The notes beneath the pieces are model-generated. The model was not told the DNA's origin. It saw only the letters and a program-made list of their open reading frames with translations, and searched no databases. A stretch of DNA of 53,504 bases from Paenibacillus sp. An7 (GTDB lineage Bacteria > Bacillota > Bacilli > Paenibacillales > Paenibacillaceae): the NCBI RefSeq assembly GCF_009870785.1, contig NZ_WTWX01000010.1, positions 1-53,504 on the forward strand, in the 5' to 3' direction. The translations under genes were made by a program, and so were the position numbers. Positions 25,231-35,243 of this stretch are shown here, piece after piece. Each line of letters starts with the position of its first letter. Position 1 is the first letter of the stretch.

Positions 25231-25671
25231 ATGAACAGTGAGTTTACCATTGCGGTGCATGGTCTGTTGTATCTGGGGGTCCGAGAAGGACGTATTGCCA
25301 AAAGTGAAGATATTGCCGAAAGCGTGACAACTCATCCAGCGAGAGTACGGAAAGTTCTAAGTGTACTCCGTAAGCATAGATATGTGACAACCAAAGAAGG
25401 AGCCCATGGAGGATATATGCTTAGCAGCAATCCCCGTGATGTTAGGTTAGGAGATTTATACCGACTATTTGCATTCGGTTCTTTTGCCCCGCACTGGCGT
25501 TCTGGGGACGAAAGTTCGAATTGTATCGTTTCTTCGAATATCAAAGAAGTTATGGGTACGATTTATGAGGATGGAGAACGGGTAGTAGAACGGTATCTGG
25601 ATAGTATCACCCTTGAAGAAGTACAGATGAGGTTAATAGAAAAAGAAAAGCATCGTATGAATCGTCTCTAA
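25231..25671 (+). CDS. Rrf2-family transcriptional regulator
   Basis: A 146-residue regulator with the Rrf2 winged-helix pattern: FTIAVHGLLYLGV, KSEDIAESVTTHPARVRKVL (recognition region) and the wing GAHGGYMLSSNPRDVRLGD. It lacks the three-Cys iron-sulfur cluster of IscR/NsrR; a single Cys occurs in the C-terminal half (SSNCIVSS), as in the YwnA-like branch. It may sense thiols or disulfides through that Cys, which is inference. GGAGGGCGG lies just before the ATG at 25231. The palindrome in the promoter is its likely operator. No obvious target gene is adjacent: the upstream gene points the same way and ends 192 bp earlier. Confidence 0.87.
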   Translation: MNSEFTIAVHGLLYLGVREGRIAKSEDIAESVTTHPARVRKVLSVLRKHRYVTTKEGAHGGYMLSSNPRDVRLGDLYRLFAFGSFAPHWRSGDESSNCIVSSNIKEVMGTIYEDGERVVERYLDSITLEEVQMRLIEKEKHRMNRL

Positions 25672-25692
25672 GTAAAGGGAGACAGAACACGC

Positions 25693-25725
25693 AAAGTCTG
25701 GCTGAGAAGCTGGGCTTTTTTTATT
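25693..25725 (+). terminator. Terminator after the Rrf2 gene
   Basis: AAGTCTGGCT pairs with AGCTGGGCTT through several G.U pairs, followed by a run of Ts. Confidence 0.7.
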
Positions 25726-25803
25726 TTTAATTTTCCTTTATTAGATTTTATAATACAATAATTACCATGGAATAATGGAAATGGAAGGAGCGTTGCGAGA
25801 TTT

Positions 25804-27690
25804 ATGAAGGAGTATATCCTTTTTCTACATAGGAATGGACAGTTGCTGTTTACGTTAGCCTATAGCTTAACGAGAGATTTAGATCAGGCTGGAGAGTTGC
25901 TTGCAGAAGGTGTAGCCGTTTATTGGTCTGAGCTAAAAGAAGACGAACAACAGAATGAGTTATCTTTGTTACGAGAAAAAGTAGAGGATCAGGATCATAT
26001 TTTTGTCTCACACATGTACGGGATTTTCTCAGCTTTGGTACATAGCAAGGTTCAATATAAGAGAAATGAGAATCTAAGTAATTATGGGATAGAGCATCAA
26101 ATGATCAGTGATCGGTCGCTGGCTATGGAGGAGTCCATATCTACACTGAAAAATGAACTTCGTTCCCTATTTCTATTAAGCTATTTGTTTGGCTGGGAGA
26201 AGGAGAAAATTGCGGCTTATACCGATTTAACAATACAAATCGTAGAGAAGAAACAGAATGAAATCATCTCTATTTTACACCGCAGTATGTCATCTCATTC
26301 TGGAGAGATCAGTCCTCTTTTTCTAGATCGTCACTTTGAGAATGAACGAGCAGCAATTGCTAGTATGGAGAGAGAACTCATTAGAATTTCCATTGGAAAA
26401 GGACTTTCTCCAGCTGGATTAAACAAAGGGAATAAATGGAGAGCGAGAAAAAGAAAGAAAGTTTGGTTTCTTGGCATGGCCGGAGCGATTATAGCAGGGG
26501 TACTTCTATTGTTCCTTACAGGTTTTCCGAAGTCCGTATCAATAGATAACTCGAAGGATAAGTTTTCTTCTATTCCGGATGGTCAGGTCACTATGATTAA
26601 AGCAGATGGAAGTTATTTTAAGAAAGCTGCAGCTCAGGAGGTAACTTTATTAAAGAGGTTACAATCAGACTCAGAACAGCCCAAATATCTTGGGTATACA
26701 GTACGGCAGAAAGGAACCCGTCTGACGATTGATGGAATGATGACCATGGGGAGTGAAACAATCATTTGGTATTCTCTCGAAAATGAGGAGGGAGATGGAA
26801 CGCCCAAAGTGATAAGCGGGACTTTGGATTCCGATTTTGGAGACTCGGCAGGGGTCCTTCGAGATCATAGAGAACTGACAACAAATGTACCGTCTAAAGT
26901 CCAGGGACAGATTATTTTTGATAGATTAGACACGTTTGACTACAAACCCGAAATGAAACAGCCCCTTCCTGCTGTATTGAGATTAGACGTATATCTAGGC
27001 CCCGAGAAGTCGGATTATACAGCTTATCAAATTGATATTCCTGGTGGAGAGGAAGATAATGTCGCCATAACCATTAACCCAAATCAGCAAATTGAATTCG
27101 GCGAATATAAAATCACATTAACCGAAGTGAATTATACCAAGTATGTGACCGAAGTGAAGTGGGAGTCTGATTCTGCTAATCCCAAAGATATTGATCATTT
27201 ACTAGAACCCATGCTTCTGATGAAGGTAGAAGAAGGCAATCGACATTTTCCTGCCATAAGAACAAGTGCAGATGGAAGAACGATTTATTTTCCTGCATTA
27301 GCATATGAGGGTCATGTTAACCCTACTGAGTTTCAAATAAGCGGTGCGTTAACGGCACTAGAAAATCAAGAATTCATTGTGAATACGGATCAGGGTGAAT
27401 TACTAGATGCACCTGCATCGTTTGATGGGACTTACGAGATCGAGAAAGATGTAGATAAAGGGACTATCACTTTTCATTATACAATTACTGACCAAGAGAA
27501 CTGGCTGTTCCTTGAGAATCAGTATAGAGATGAATTGGGCAATAAACATGATGTGCTAGAGAAGAAACGGGTACAGAATCAGTTCTCTTACACGTTTGCT
27601 GATCAAGAATATAGTCAGCCTGTGCACTTCATCATTATGGGCTATCCAGATCAAATTGTACAGGAAGCAAAAGTGAGGATTAATGAATAA
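25804..27690 (+). CDS. ECF-sigma-like domain fused to a membrane helix and DUF4179-like outer domain, copy 1
   Basis: A 628-residue protein in three parts. Residues 1-165 follow ECF sigma factor regions 2 and 4 (LFTLAYSLTRDLDQAGELLA; LKNELRSLFLLSYLFGWEKEKIAAYTDLT), although the DNA-contact residues are weakly conserved. A basic RARKRKK stretch and one membrane helix (about 220-242) follow, so the rest is outside. Residues 250-628 look like the outer part of DUF4179/DUF5643-type anti-sigma proteins (RLTIDGMMTMGSETIIWYSL; final SQPVHFIIMG). ECF factor and anti-sigma partner are normally separate proteins; here they are one chain. The ATG has AAGGAG about 13 bases ahead. It is the first of three such genes, 30 bp from the next, and has diverged most. 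Confidence 0.75.
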   Translation: MKEYILFLHRNGQLLFTLAYSLTRDLDQAGELLAEGVAVYWSELKEDEQQNELSLLREKVEDQDHIFVSHMYGIFSALVHSKVQYKRNENLSNYGIEHQMISDRSLAMEESISTLKNELRSLFLLSYLFGWEKEKIAAYTDLTIQIVEKKQNEIISILHRSMSSHSGEISPLFLDRHFENERAAIASMERELIRISIGKGLSPAGLNKGNKWRARKRKKVWFLGMAGAIIAGVLLLFLTGFPKSVSIDNSKDKFSSIPDGQVTMIKADGSYFKKAAAQEVTLLKRLQSDSEQPKYLGYTVRQKGTRLTIDGMMTMGSETIIWYSLENEEGDGTPKVISGTLDSDFGDSAGVLRDHRELTTNVPSKVQGQIIFDRLDTFDYKPEMKQPLPAVLRLDVYLGPEKSDYTAYQIDIPGGEEDNVAITINPNQQIEFGEYKITLTEVNYTKYVTEVKWESDSANPKDIDHLLEPMLLMKVEEGNRHFPAIRTSADGRTIYFPALAYEGHVNPTEFQISGALTALENQEFIVNTDQGELLDAPASFDGTYEIEKDVDKGTITFHYTITDQENWLFLENQYRDELGNKHDVLEKKRVQNQFSYTFADQEYSQPVHFIIMGYPDQIVQEAKVRINE

Positions 27691-27720
27691 ATGGCAATCA
27701 CGACAAGGAGGAATTAGATA

Positions 27721-29682
27721 TTGAGTTCATACCATTCATATAAAGATGAAGAGTTAACGACAGCTGTGAATCAGGCAGATTTCGGGGCGTACGCAGAACT
27801 GGTAGATCGAAAAAAAGGAGAGCTATATCGGATTAGTTCTGCTCTTACGAGAGTACATATACGGGCAGAACAGTTGCTTCAGGATACAATTGCTGCGGTT
27901 TGGTATGAATGCAGGAAAAATAAAGATCAAGAAATGGATGTATCGCTTCTTTTCATGCAGACGCTGTTAGTACTCGACAAGAAGAGGCAAGGCAAGAGTC
28001 GGCAGAATTTGTCTTCTATAGAAGCAACCTCAGGCGAATCTCTTCCAGTGAAACAGATGATAAGCCAGCAGTCGAAGCAAATAGAGCAGGCGATTGATCG
28101 CATGCCAGCTTCCGTAAGACAAGTGTTCCTACTGACTTATCTTGCAGAGAAAAATAGCTCCGAGATTGCATCATACATAGGGAAGACAGAAAAGCGGGTG
28201 ACTCGTTACTTGCAGCAAGCGATGACGATCATCGCAAAGGAGATTGGAGAGAACAGTGGAGATATGCTTTCATCTATACTGCGGAAGCATTTTGAAGGAG
28301 AACGAGAACAGATCGAGATTGATCTACGTGCGGGAAAGGGAGAGGCTGCTGTTCAGCAAGGATTGACAGAGGCAAGAAAAGAAAGAAGTGTCAATCAACA
28401 CTCGAATCGGAGGGTCTACCAATGGTCTTTTATTGGTGCCATGCTGATTATTGTATCTGCAGCCATGCTCTATATGTTTACAGATAGTCGTTCCCCAGCT
28501 GATATACATCATCTGCTGAATACGGAAGGAACTTTGGTTACACCGGATATGAGTTACTGGAAAAGTACAATAAAGAAGGAATCAGGCTTAAAAAAACGTT
28601 TGAACGAAGAGGATTATTTGCCGATTGGAAAGGTGCTGCCAGAAAACAATGGGTTGAGGCTCATTATAGATGGGGCTATGGATACGAGCACAGGCTTCAT
28701 TCTGTGGTATACGCTTGAAAATGTAGAAGGAACACAAGCACCCTTACTCGAAAATGGGCTCATAAGAAATCGCTCTAACGAAAATAGTATTGGATCTGGT
28801 GACTCCGGTGAGGAAGGTATCCATTACTTGACCAAAGGGAATAAGACACAGGGCAGACTGACCTTGTCATTATCCAACAAAGCAAGGACCGACGTACTCG
28901 CTGTTGAGAAAGAAGTTTTCATCACGGCGAATGCCGATGATGAGAGATTTCGGTATGCAGAGTTTATGATGGAACCTCCTGTTTTTCCCGAAAAGCCGAA
29001 GAAAACAATGGAGGTGAATGAGTATTTTACCATTCAAGAGCAGGAGTATCATATCAAATATATTTCTTTGTCTACTCAAAATACAAGGGTACGTATCGAA
29101 GCAGTGGGAGCCAAGAATCAATCGGAAGCAGATGAGGCAGTGGAGCGCTTAATAGAGCCAAGTCTGTATGTAGTAAATAAAAGCGTTCTTGGCATGGAAG
29201 GAGGATTACATTCATTACTGGAGAGCTATGGCTCTGATCTTATTTTTGAATCTATTTATTATGAAGACTACACAGAGCTTAGCCTCCAAGTGGAAGGGTT
29301 TAAGAAACTAGAGGGGGATTATGCGACATTCATTATCGATTCAGATACAGGCCAAGTTATGCATAGTGATAGGAAACTACCAAAAGGGATGAGGATCTCA
29401 ACAGTAGAAGATAAAGAAATCCTGTACCTGCACTACCCAATAGAGAATAGTGAACAATATGGCATATATCAAATTTTTACGGATCGTGAGGGAGGTAGCT
29501 ATGAAATTAGCGGAGCAATCAAGAAGAAGGATGAAATCTTGTATAAACTGCCAAATGCAACCTATATTCAGCCCCTCACTTTTCGGTTCTATGAGAAAAA
29601 TATAGATGAATCCCAACTGAATCAGAAGGAAGAAGGTCCAAGTGCACACCATCGGCTCACCATTCCTATGGTGAAGAAGTAA
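27721..29682 (+). CDS. ECF-sigma-like domain fused to a membrane helix and DUF4179-like outer domain, copy 2
   Basis: A 653-residue protein with the same plan as copy 1. The sigma region 2-like part (about 20-75: GELYRISSALTRVHIRAEQL, LQDTIAAVWYECRK) and region 4-like part (about 120-175: AIDRMPASVRQVFLLTYLAE, then SEIASYIGKTEKRVTRYLQQ) are clearer than in copy 1. A short linker resembling an anti-sigma N-terminus follows (AAVQQGLTEARKER), then one membrane helix (about 234-253) and about 400 outer residues (LRLIIDGAMDTSTGFILWYT; late YIQPLTFRFYEK). It starts at TTG with AAGGAGG nine bases ahead. Its sigma-like DNA is almost identical to copy 3, but the outer domain is not. Confidence 0.78.
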   Translation: MSSYHSYKDEELTTAVNQADFGAYAELVDRKKGELYRISSALTRVHIRAEQLLQDTIAAVWYECRKNKDQEMDVSLLFMQTLLVLDKKRQGKSRQNLSSIEATSGESLPVKQMISQQSKQIEQAIDRMPASVRQVFLLTYLAEKNSSEIASYIGKTEKRVTRYLQQAMTIIAKEIGENSGDMLSSILRKHFEGEREQIEIDLRAGKGEAAVQQGLTEARKERSVNQHSNRRVYQWSFIGAMLIIVSAAMLYMFTDSRSPADIHHLLNTEGTLVTPDMSYWKSTIKKESGLKKRLNEEDYLPIGKVLPENNGLRLIIDGAMDTSTGFILWYTLENVEGTQAPLLENGLIRNRSNENSIGSGDSGEEGIHYLTKGNKTQGRLTLSLSNKARTDVLAVEKEVFITANADDERFRYAEFMMEPPVFPEKPKKTMEVNEYFTIQEQEYHIKYISLSTQNTRVRIEAVGAKNQSEADEAVERLIEPSLYVVNKSVLGMEGGLHSLLESYGSDLIFESIYYEDYTELSLQVEGFKKLEGDYATFIIDSDTGQVMHSDRKLPKGMRISTVEDKEILYLHYPIENSEQYGIYQIFTDREGGSYEISGAIKKKDEILYKLPNATYIQPLTFRFYEKNIDESQLNQKEEGPSAHHRLTIPMVKK

Positions 29683-29761
29683 AGCGTAAGAGAGCTAATA
29701 TATCAAGCTAATGCATCATACATGGATCTTTATTGATATAGAAAGGTGATGAGTTGTAACC

Positions 29762-31681
29762 TTGAATACACATCATTTATTAGACGAACAACAATCTCCC
29801 GAAACAGGTAATAAGGAAATGTCAGCATATGCTGAGTTAATACAACACAGAGCCCCTGAACTATACATAGTTAGCTATGCACTGACGAGGGAACATATAC
29901 GGGCAGAGCAGTTGCTTCAGGATACAATTGCTGCTGTCTGGTATGAATGCAGGAAAAATAAAGATCAAGAAATGAATGTACCGCTCCTTATCATGCAGAC
30001 GCTGTTAGTACTCGACAAGAAGAGGCAAGGCAAGAGTCGGCAGAATTTGTCTTCTATAGAAGTAACCTCAAGCGAATCTCTTCCAGTGAAACAGATGATA
30101 AGCCAGCAGTCGAAGCAAATAGAGCAGGCGATTGATCGCATGCCAGCTTCTGTAAGACAAGTGTTCCTACTGACCTATCTTGCAGAGAAAGACAGCTCTG
30201 AAATGGCATCATACATAGGGAAGACAGAAAAGCGGGTGACTCGTTACTTGCAGCAAGCGATGACGATCATCGCAAAGGAAATTGGAGAAAATAGTGGAGA
30301 TATGCTTTTATCTTTACTGCGGAAGCATTTTGAAGAAGAGAGAGAAACACTGCGGTTAAACCTAGCTGAAAAGAAGTGGGATTCTGCTGTGCAGCAAGGT
30401 TTGCAGGATGCAAGGCAAGGCAAGAAGCCACCGGGGCGTACAAAAAATATAGCAGGCTGGTCTATTAGTGGGATCATTGCAATTCTTGCCGTCACACTCC
30501 TTGTTCTCCATCCATGGACTCCACAAAAAATTCATGAGGCATTGAATCGGGAAGGAACACTCGTTGTACCTGATCTGAGTTTTATGATGGAGACAGGTGA
30601 GGAGGATAATCTCTTTAAGGCGAAGATAGATAGCGGCGACTATGTAGAGCTGGGACAGGCGATGGAGACAGATAACGGTGTGCGTCTCATATTGGATGCA
30701 GCCATGAACTTTGGGAGAGAAAAATTATTTTGGTATACCCTTGAGAAGGGGGAACTGCAACACTTTCCTTACATCTCAGGGGAAATCTGGGATGCAAGTG
30801 AAACAGACTTAATTGGGAATATTCAAGGAACTAACGACTTTACAAGTGAGAGCGATTCATCCTTGAAAGGGATGATGATATTAACTAAAAATGATAGCTC
30901 TCTGCTGAAGTCTACGGAAGGGGCACTATTAAAGTTCGTAATTGAAACTCAGGAGGATCAACGTAACCGTAACTATACTCTCTCTACGCCTTATCCTAAA
31001 CTGCCGGAAGAGGAAGCAAAACATGTGATACTGCACGATAGCTTTACTGTGGAGGGACAATCTTTTGAATTAACTGAGCTGATTATGACAACAGAGTATA
31101 CCCAAGTGGGATTGAAACCAGATCCTGAGAATAGGTATAGTATCGACAGTATAGATAGCATCGTTCTAGAAACAGGGACTGAAGAAAACCGCCGTGGATA
31201 TGGAACTTTTGAAATGGGGGTCGATTATCTTCTTTTTCCATCCATATATTATGAAGAATTTGATCATCTGCGGCTTAGCATGGAAGATACTTTAGCAAAT
31301 GCTGATCCTGTTCTAGTGGTTAATACAGACAACGGAAAGATCGTCTCATCACCTAAAGATGCAGAAGATGTTACTACCGAATTATCTATTGATCAAAGCA
31401 CGATCGAAGATGGTTATTTCACAGTCCATTTTCCGATATGGAAAGATACTAATTTTAGTATTTCGAACCGATATGAAGATGCAGCAGGTAATACCTTCTT
31501 TGTTCAGGATCATAAATATAGTGAAAAAGGCCGGCCTGCTTCTTTAAAACTGAATGATTTTAGCCATGTGCAGCCATTAACCTTTCATTTAGAATTTAAC
31601 TCAGCTTCCGCCAATGATAGCCAAACCGGAACCCAAATCAGTATCCCCCTCATTGGTTCTACAGTTAACACGAAGGAGTGA
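29762..31681 (+). CDS. ECF-sigma-like domain fused to a membrane helix and DUF4179-like outer domain, copy 3
   Basis: A 639-residue protein. Residues about 45-190 match copy 2 with only scattered changes (same IRAEQLLQDTIAAVWYECRK; same KTEKRVTRYLQQAMTIIAKE). The membrane helix is at about 231-249. The outer part (about 260-639) keeps the family outline (VRLILDAAMNFGREKLFWYT; late VQPLTFHLEF) but shares few residues with copy 2. It starts at a TTG with AAAGGTGAT ahead, 79 bp after copy 2. The stop overlaps the Shine-Dalgarno sequence of the DUF4188 gene, so the four genes probably form one operon. The cytoplasmic part could bind core polymerase or a shared partner while the outer part senses different cues; this is inference. 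Confidence 0.78.
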   Translation: MNTHHLLDEQQSPETGNKEMSAYAELIQHRAPELYIVSYALTREHIRAEQLLQDTIAAVWYECRKNKDQEMNVPLLIMQTLLVLDKKRQGKSRQNLSSIEVTSSESLPVKQMISQQSKQIEQAIDRMPASVRQVFLLTYLAEKDSSEMASYIGKTEKRVTRYLQQAMTIIAKEIGENSGDMLLSLLRKHFEEERETLRLNLAEKKWDSAVQQGLQDARQGKKPPGRTKNIAGWSISGIIAILAVTLLVLHPWTPQKIHEALNREGTLVVPDLSFMMETGEEDNLFKAKIDSGDYVELGQAMETDNGVRLILDAAMNFGREKLFWYTLEKGELQHFPYISGEIWDASETDLIGNIQGTNDFTSESDSSLKGMMILTKNDSSLLKSTEGALLKFVIETQEDQRNRNYTLSTPYPKLPEEEAKHVILHDSFTVEGQSFELTELIMTTEYTQVGLKPDPENRYSIDSIDSIVLETGTEENRRGYGTFEMGVDYLLFPSIYYEEFDHLRLSMEDTLANADPVLVVNTDNGKIVSSPKDAEDVTTELSIDQSTIEDGYFTVHFPIWKDTNFSISNRYEDAAGNTFFVQDHKYSEKGRPASLKLNDFSHVQPLTFHLEFNSASANDSQTGTQISIPLIGSTVNTKE

Positions 31682-31688
31682 TTGGAAG

Positions 31689-32171
31689 ATGGCAAAAATA
31701 AAACGAGGTCGCTATACAGCGAAAATGGAACAGGGATATGCGGTTCTTATGATTGGCATGCGGGTGAATAAACTGTGGGCAATACCTTCCTGGCTCCCTG
31801 TATTCACCGCCATGGGCCGGATGATTCGCGAGCTGTATACGAATAAGGAATGGGGATTCTTATCTGCTGAGTTCATGTTTACAGCGCGGGGTGTTACCGT
31901 CATCCAGTACTGGCGCTCGTTCGAGGACATGGAGCGATATGCTAAAGAAGGAGGCATTCACCTAAAAGCCTGGCGTGAATTCAACCAACTCTCTCGTAAA
32001 ACAGATGCGGTAGGTATTTACCATGAGAGCTACCTTATTGAGCCAGGACAATATGAAAATGTGTACGTTAATATGCCATCCTTTGGACTTGGTAAGGCGG
32101 GGAACTTGATTCCAGCCGATCCGCATCAAGCGGCAAGGGACCGGCTGTCGCACAACGACAAACAAGAATAG
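31689..32171 (+). CDS. DUF4188-family protein (monooxygenase-like fold)
   Basis: A 160-residue soluble protein with the DUF4188 pattern: RYTAKMEQGYAVLMIGMRVN at the start, then WAIPSWLPVFTAMGRMIREL, then an FTARGVTVIQYWRSFEDMER stretch and GIYHESYLIEPGQYENVYVN. The family is thought to share the dimeric ferredoxin-like fold of small monooxygenases and haem-degrading proteins; no substrate is established. GGAGTGA lies eight bases before the ATG and overlaps the end of the sigma-like copy 3 gene. It ends only nine bases from the convergent LacI-type gene. The link with the sigma-like genes is by position only. Confidence 0.8.
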   Translation: MAKIKRGRYTAKMEQGYAVLMIGMRVNKLWAIPSWLPVFTAMGRMIRELYTNKEWGFLSAEFMFTARGVTVIQYWRSFEDMERYAKEGGIHLKAWREFNQLSRKTDAVGIYHESYLIEPGQYENVYVNMPSFGLGKAGNLIPADPHQAARDRLSHNDKQE

Positions 32172-32180
32172 GTCTTATCG

Positions 32181-33164
32181 TTATACACTTGATCGCTTAA
32201 CAAGTTCAAATGGGATCAAACGTTTAATTGTTCCACCCGTCATCGTCTGCCCTGCTTTTCTCATCTCATGGAATGCGCGAAAAGCTTCCTGACCGATCCG
32301 CTTCAAGTGTTGATCAATGGTTGTCAGTTTTAGAGCTTCTGAAATAGGCAGATTATCAAAGCCCACAATCGCCAGATCTTCGGGAATTCGAAGCCCCGCT
32401 GCTTTTGCTTGAAGAATAACACCTGCTGCCACTTCATCGCCTGTAATAAGGAGGGCAGTGGGTCTTTTTTTCATATTCATCATCTTCTCCACCATACGAA
32501 TCCCGTCTTTCATTTCCGTACTGTCATCAAAAATCCACTCCGGGTTTAGAGGTACTCCGAGTTCCGCAAGCACAGAAGTATACGCCTTATACCGCAGCTG
32601 ACTGCTTGTACTATGAGCGCGGCCGATACAGTACCCGATATCTGTGTGCCCATGTTCGGTCAAGTGTTTCATACCTGCAATAAAAGCATCATAATGATCT
32701 GTATATACGGAAGAGATCCGTTCATCTTCTATATACTCACAGGTAACGATCGGACCATATGTCCCGTAGCTCGCAATTTTTTCTACAGAGAGGGATCTAG
32801 AGCAGAGAATCAGTCCATCAATCTGTTTGGTGCGAAGCAGATGAAGTGCTTGTTCTTCTTCTTTTCGATCATATCTGCTTTGGTATAGCAGCGTACCATA
32901 CCCGGCTTCGGAGGCTTCATCCATAATTCCAGACAGGATGGCATGAAAATAAGAATGGCTGTTTGGCACAATAACCCCGATTGTTTTCGTCTGTCCTTTA
33001 ATTAAATGTACCGCATTGGCATTTGGTGTGTATCCTTGCTGATCTATTACTTGCTGAACTCTCCTGCGTTTCTCTTCACTCACATAGGGATGTCCGCTAA
33101 GTACACGGGAGACAGTAGATACAGACACACCTGCCAGCATGGCAATGTCTTTGATATTGGTCAT
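32181..33164 (-). CDS. LacI-family transcriptional regulator
   Basis: A 327-residue regulator. The N-terminal HTH (IKDIAMLAGVSVSTVSRVLS, residues 4-23) and hinge helix (NANAVHLIKGQTK) are typical, followed by a periplasmic-binding-protein-like sugar sensor domain (IGVIVPNSHSYFHAILSGIM; VGFDNLPISEALKLTTIDQH). It should bind a palindromic operator and release it, or bind it, on sensing a sugar. It lies downstream of the GH1 gene on the same strand, separated by a terminator, so it is probably transcribed alone and may control that gene through the palindrome at 34937-34953. AGGAGG lies just ahead of the ATG. Confidence 0.92.
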   Translation of the reverse strand: MTNIKDIAMLAGVSVSTVSRVLSGHPYVSEEKRRRVQQVIDQQGYTPNANAVHLIKGQTKTIGVIVPNSHSYFHAILSGIMDEASEAGYGTLLYQSRYDRKEEEQALHLLRTKQIDGLILCSRSLSVEKIASYGTYGPIVTCEYIEDERISSVYTDHYDAFIAGMKHLTEHGHTDIGYCIGRAHSTSSQLRYKAYTSVLAELGVPLNPEWIFDDSTEMKDGIRMVEKMMNMKKRPTALLITGDEVAAGVILQAKAAGLRIPEDLAIVGFDNLPISEALKLTTIDQHLKRIGQEAFRAFHEMRKAGQTMTGGTIKRLIPFELVKRSSV

Positions 33165-33215
33165 AGGAGGACCCTCACTTCAATAATCCAGTATTTTACA
33201 TAACAAAGAACTGTT

Positions 33216-33334
33216 GAATCAATTTCATAACTCATTAAAACGATAAATTTGTAACTATATATAGACAAATAGAACCATTTTGATCTATATATACTCCTGA
33301 TTAAAGCAACTAAAGGTATTATGAAATTGATTTG
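33216..33334. repeat. 119-bp palindromic element (MITE-like), TTATGAAATTGATTC sites 4 and 5
   Basis: Terminal inverted repeats GAATCAATTTCATAA (33216-33230) and TTATGAAATTGATTTG (33319-33334) enclose a second inverted pair, CTATATATAGA (33255-33265) and TCTATATATA (33284-33293). The whole could fold as one long hairpin. It lies between the LacI-type gene and the GH1 terminator. Confidence 0.65.
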
Positions 33335-33370
33335 CTTCTATAATCATTATAATCATGAAAAGGAAGAAAC

Positions 33371-33395
33371 CAAAAAAGCCCCTATGAGAGGGGCT
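33371..33395 (-). terminator. Terminator of the GH1 gene
   Basis: AGCCCCT pairs with AGGGGCT around a 5-nt loop. On the minus strand a six-T run follows. Confidence 0.85.
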
Positions 33396-33431
33396 GTAAA
33401 TGAACTTTGAAAATCACGAGTGAACCTGATA

Positions 33432-34907
<1,476 letters not shown>

Positions 34908-34936
34908 TTATCTAGCATGTGCACAACTAGGTTACG

Positions 34937-34953
34937 TTATGAAATGCATTTCA
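34937..34953 (-). promoter_or_regulatory. Likely LacI-type operator in front of the GH1 gene (site 6)
   Basis: TTATGAAATGCATTTCA contains the perfect 14-bp palindrome TGAAATGCATTTCA. The same outer half (TTATGAAAT) occurs in the other motif sites upstream of the GH13 gene and beside the LacI-type gene. Confidence 0.5.
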
Positions 34954-35114
34954 GAGCAAGCATGCATCTTATGAACTTTTTGAGAAATATACACGGTAAG
35001 TGAAAAAGGAGAGGGGGAACTGTTTACCTATCAAGTTGATGCTTCTACCAAACAACTTCATCTCTTAGACCGGTTTGTATGAAGCCGCTAAAATAAAAAG
35101 AGCAGTCTTACGAA

Positions 35115-35154
35115 AAACATAAACTTTGCCTTGGGGTAAAGTTTATGTTTTTTT
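35115..35154 (+). terminator. Strong terminator with no obvious upstream gene
   Basis: AAACATAAACTTTGCC pairs with GGTAAAGTTTATGTTT (one G.T) around a 4-nt loop, followed by TTTT. The only gene upstream (GH1) runs the other way, so it ends either a small transcript from 34.95-35.1 kb or acts in the leader of the large gene at 35244. The rest of the 375-bp gap shows no convincing gene. Confidence 0.75.
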
Positions 35155-35243
35155 ATGCTATTTTACAGATTTACGAATAGGACGAACCTTCGCACGATAT
35201 ATTGACCAACAAGCAGGTATCCTAGCGGAGGTGTGTGTCGGCA

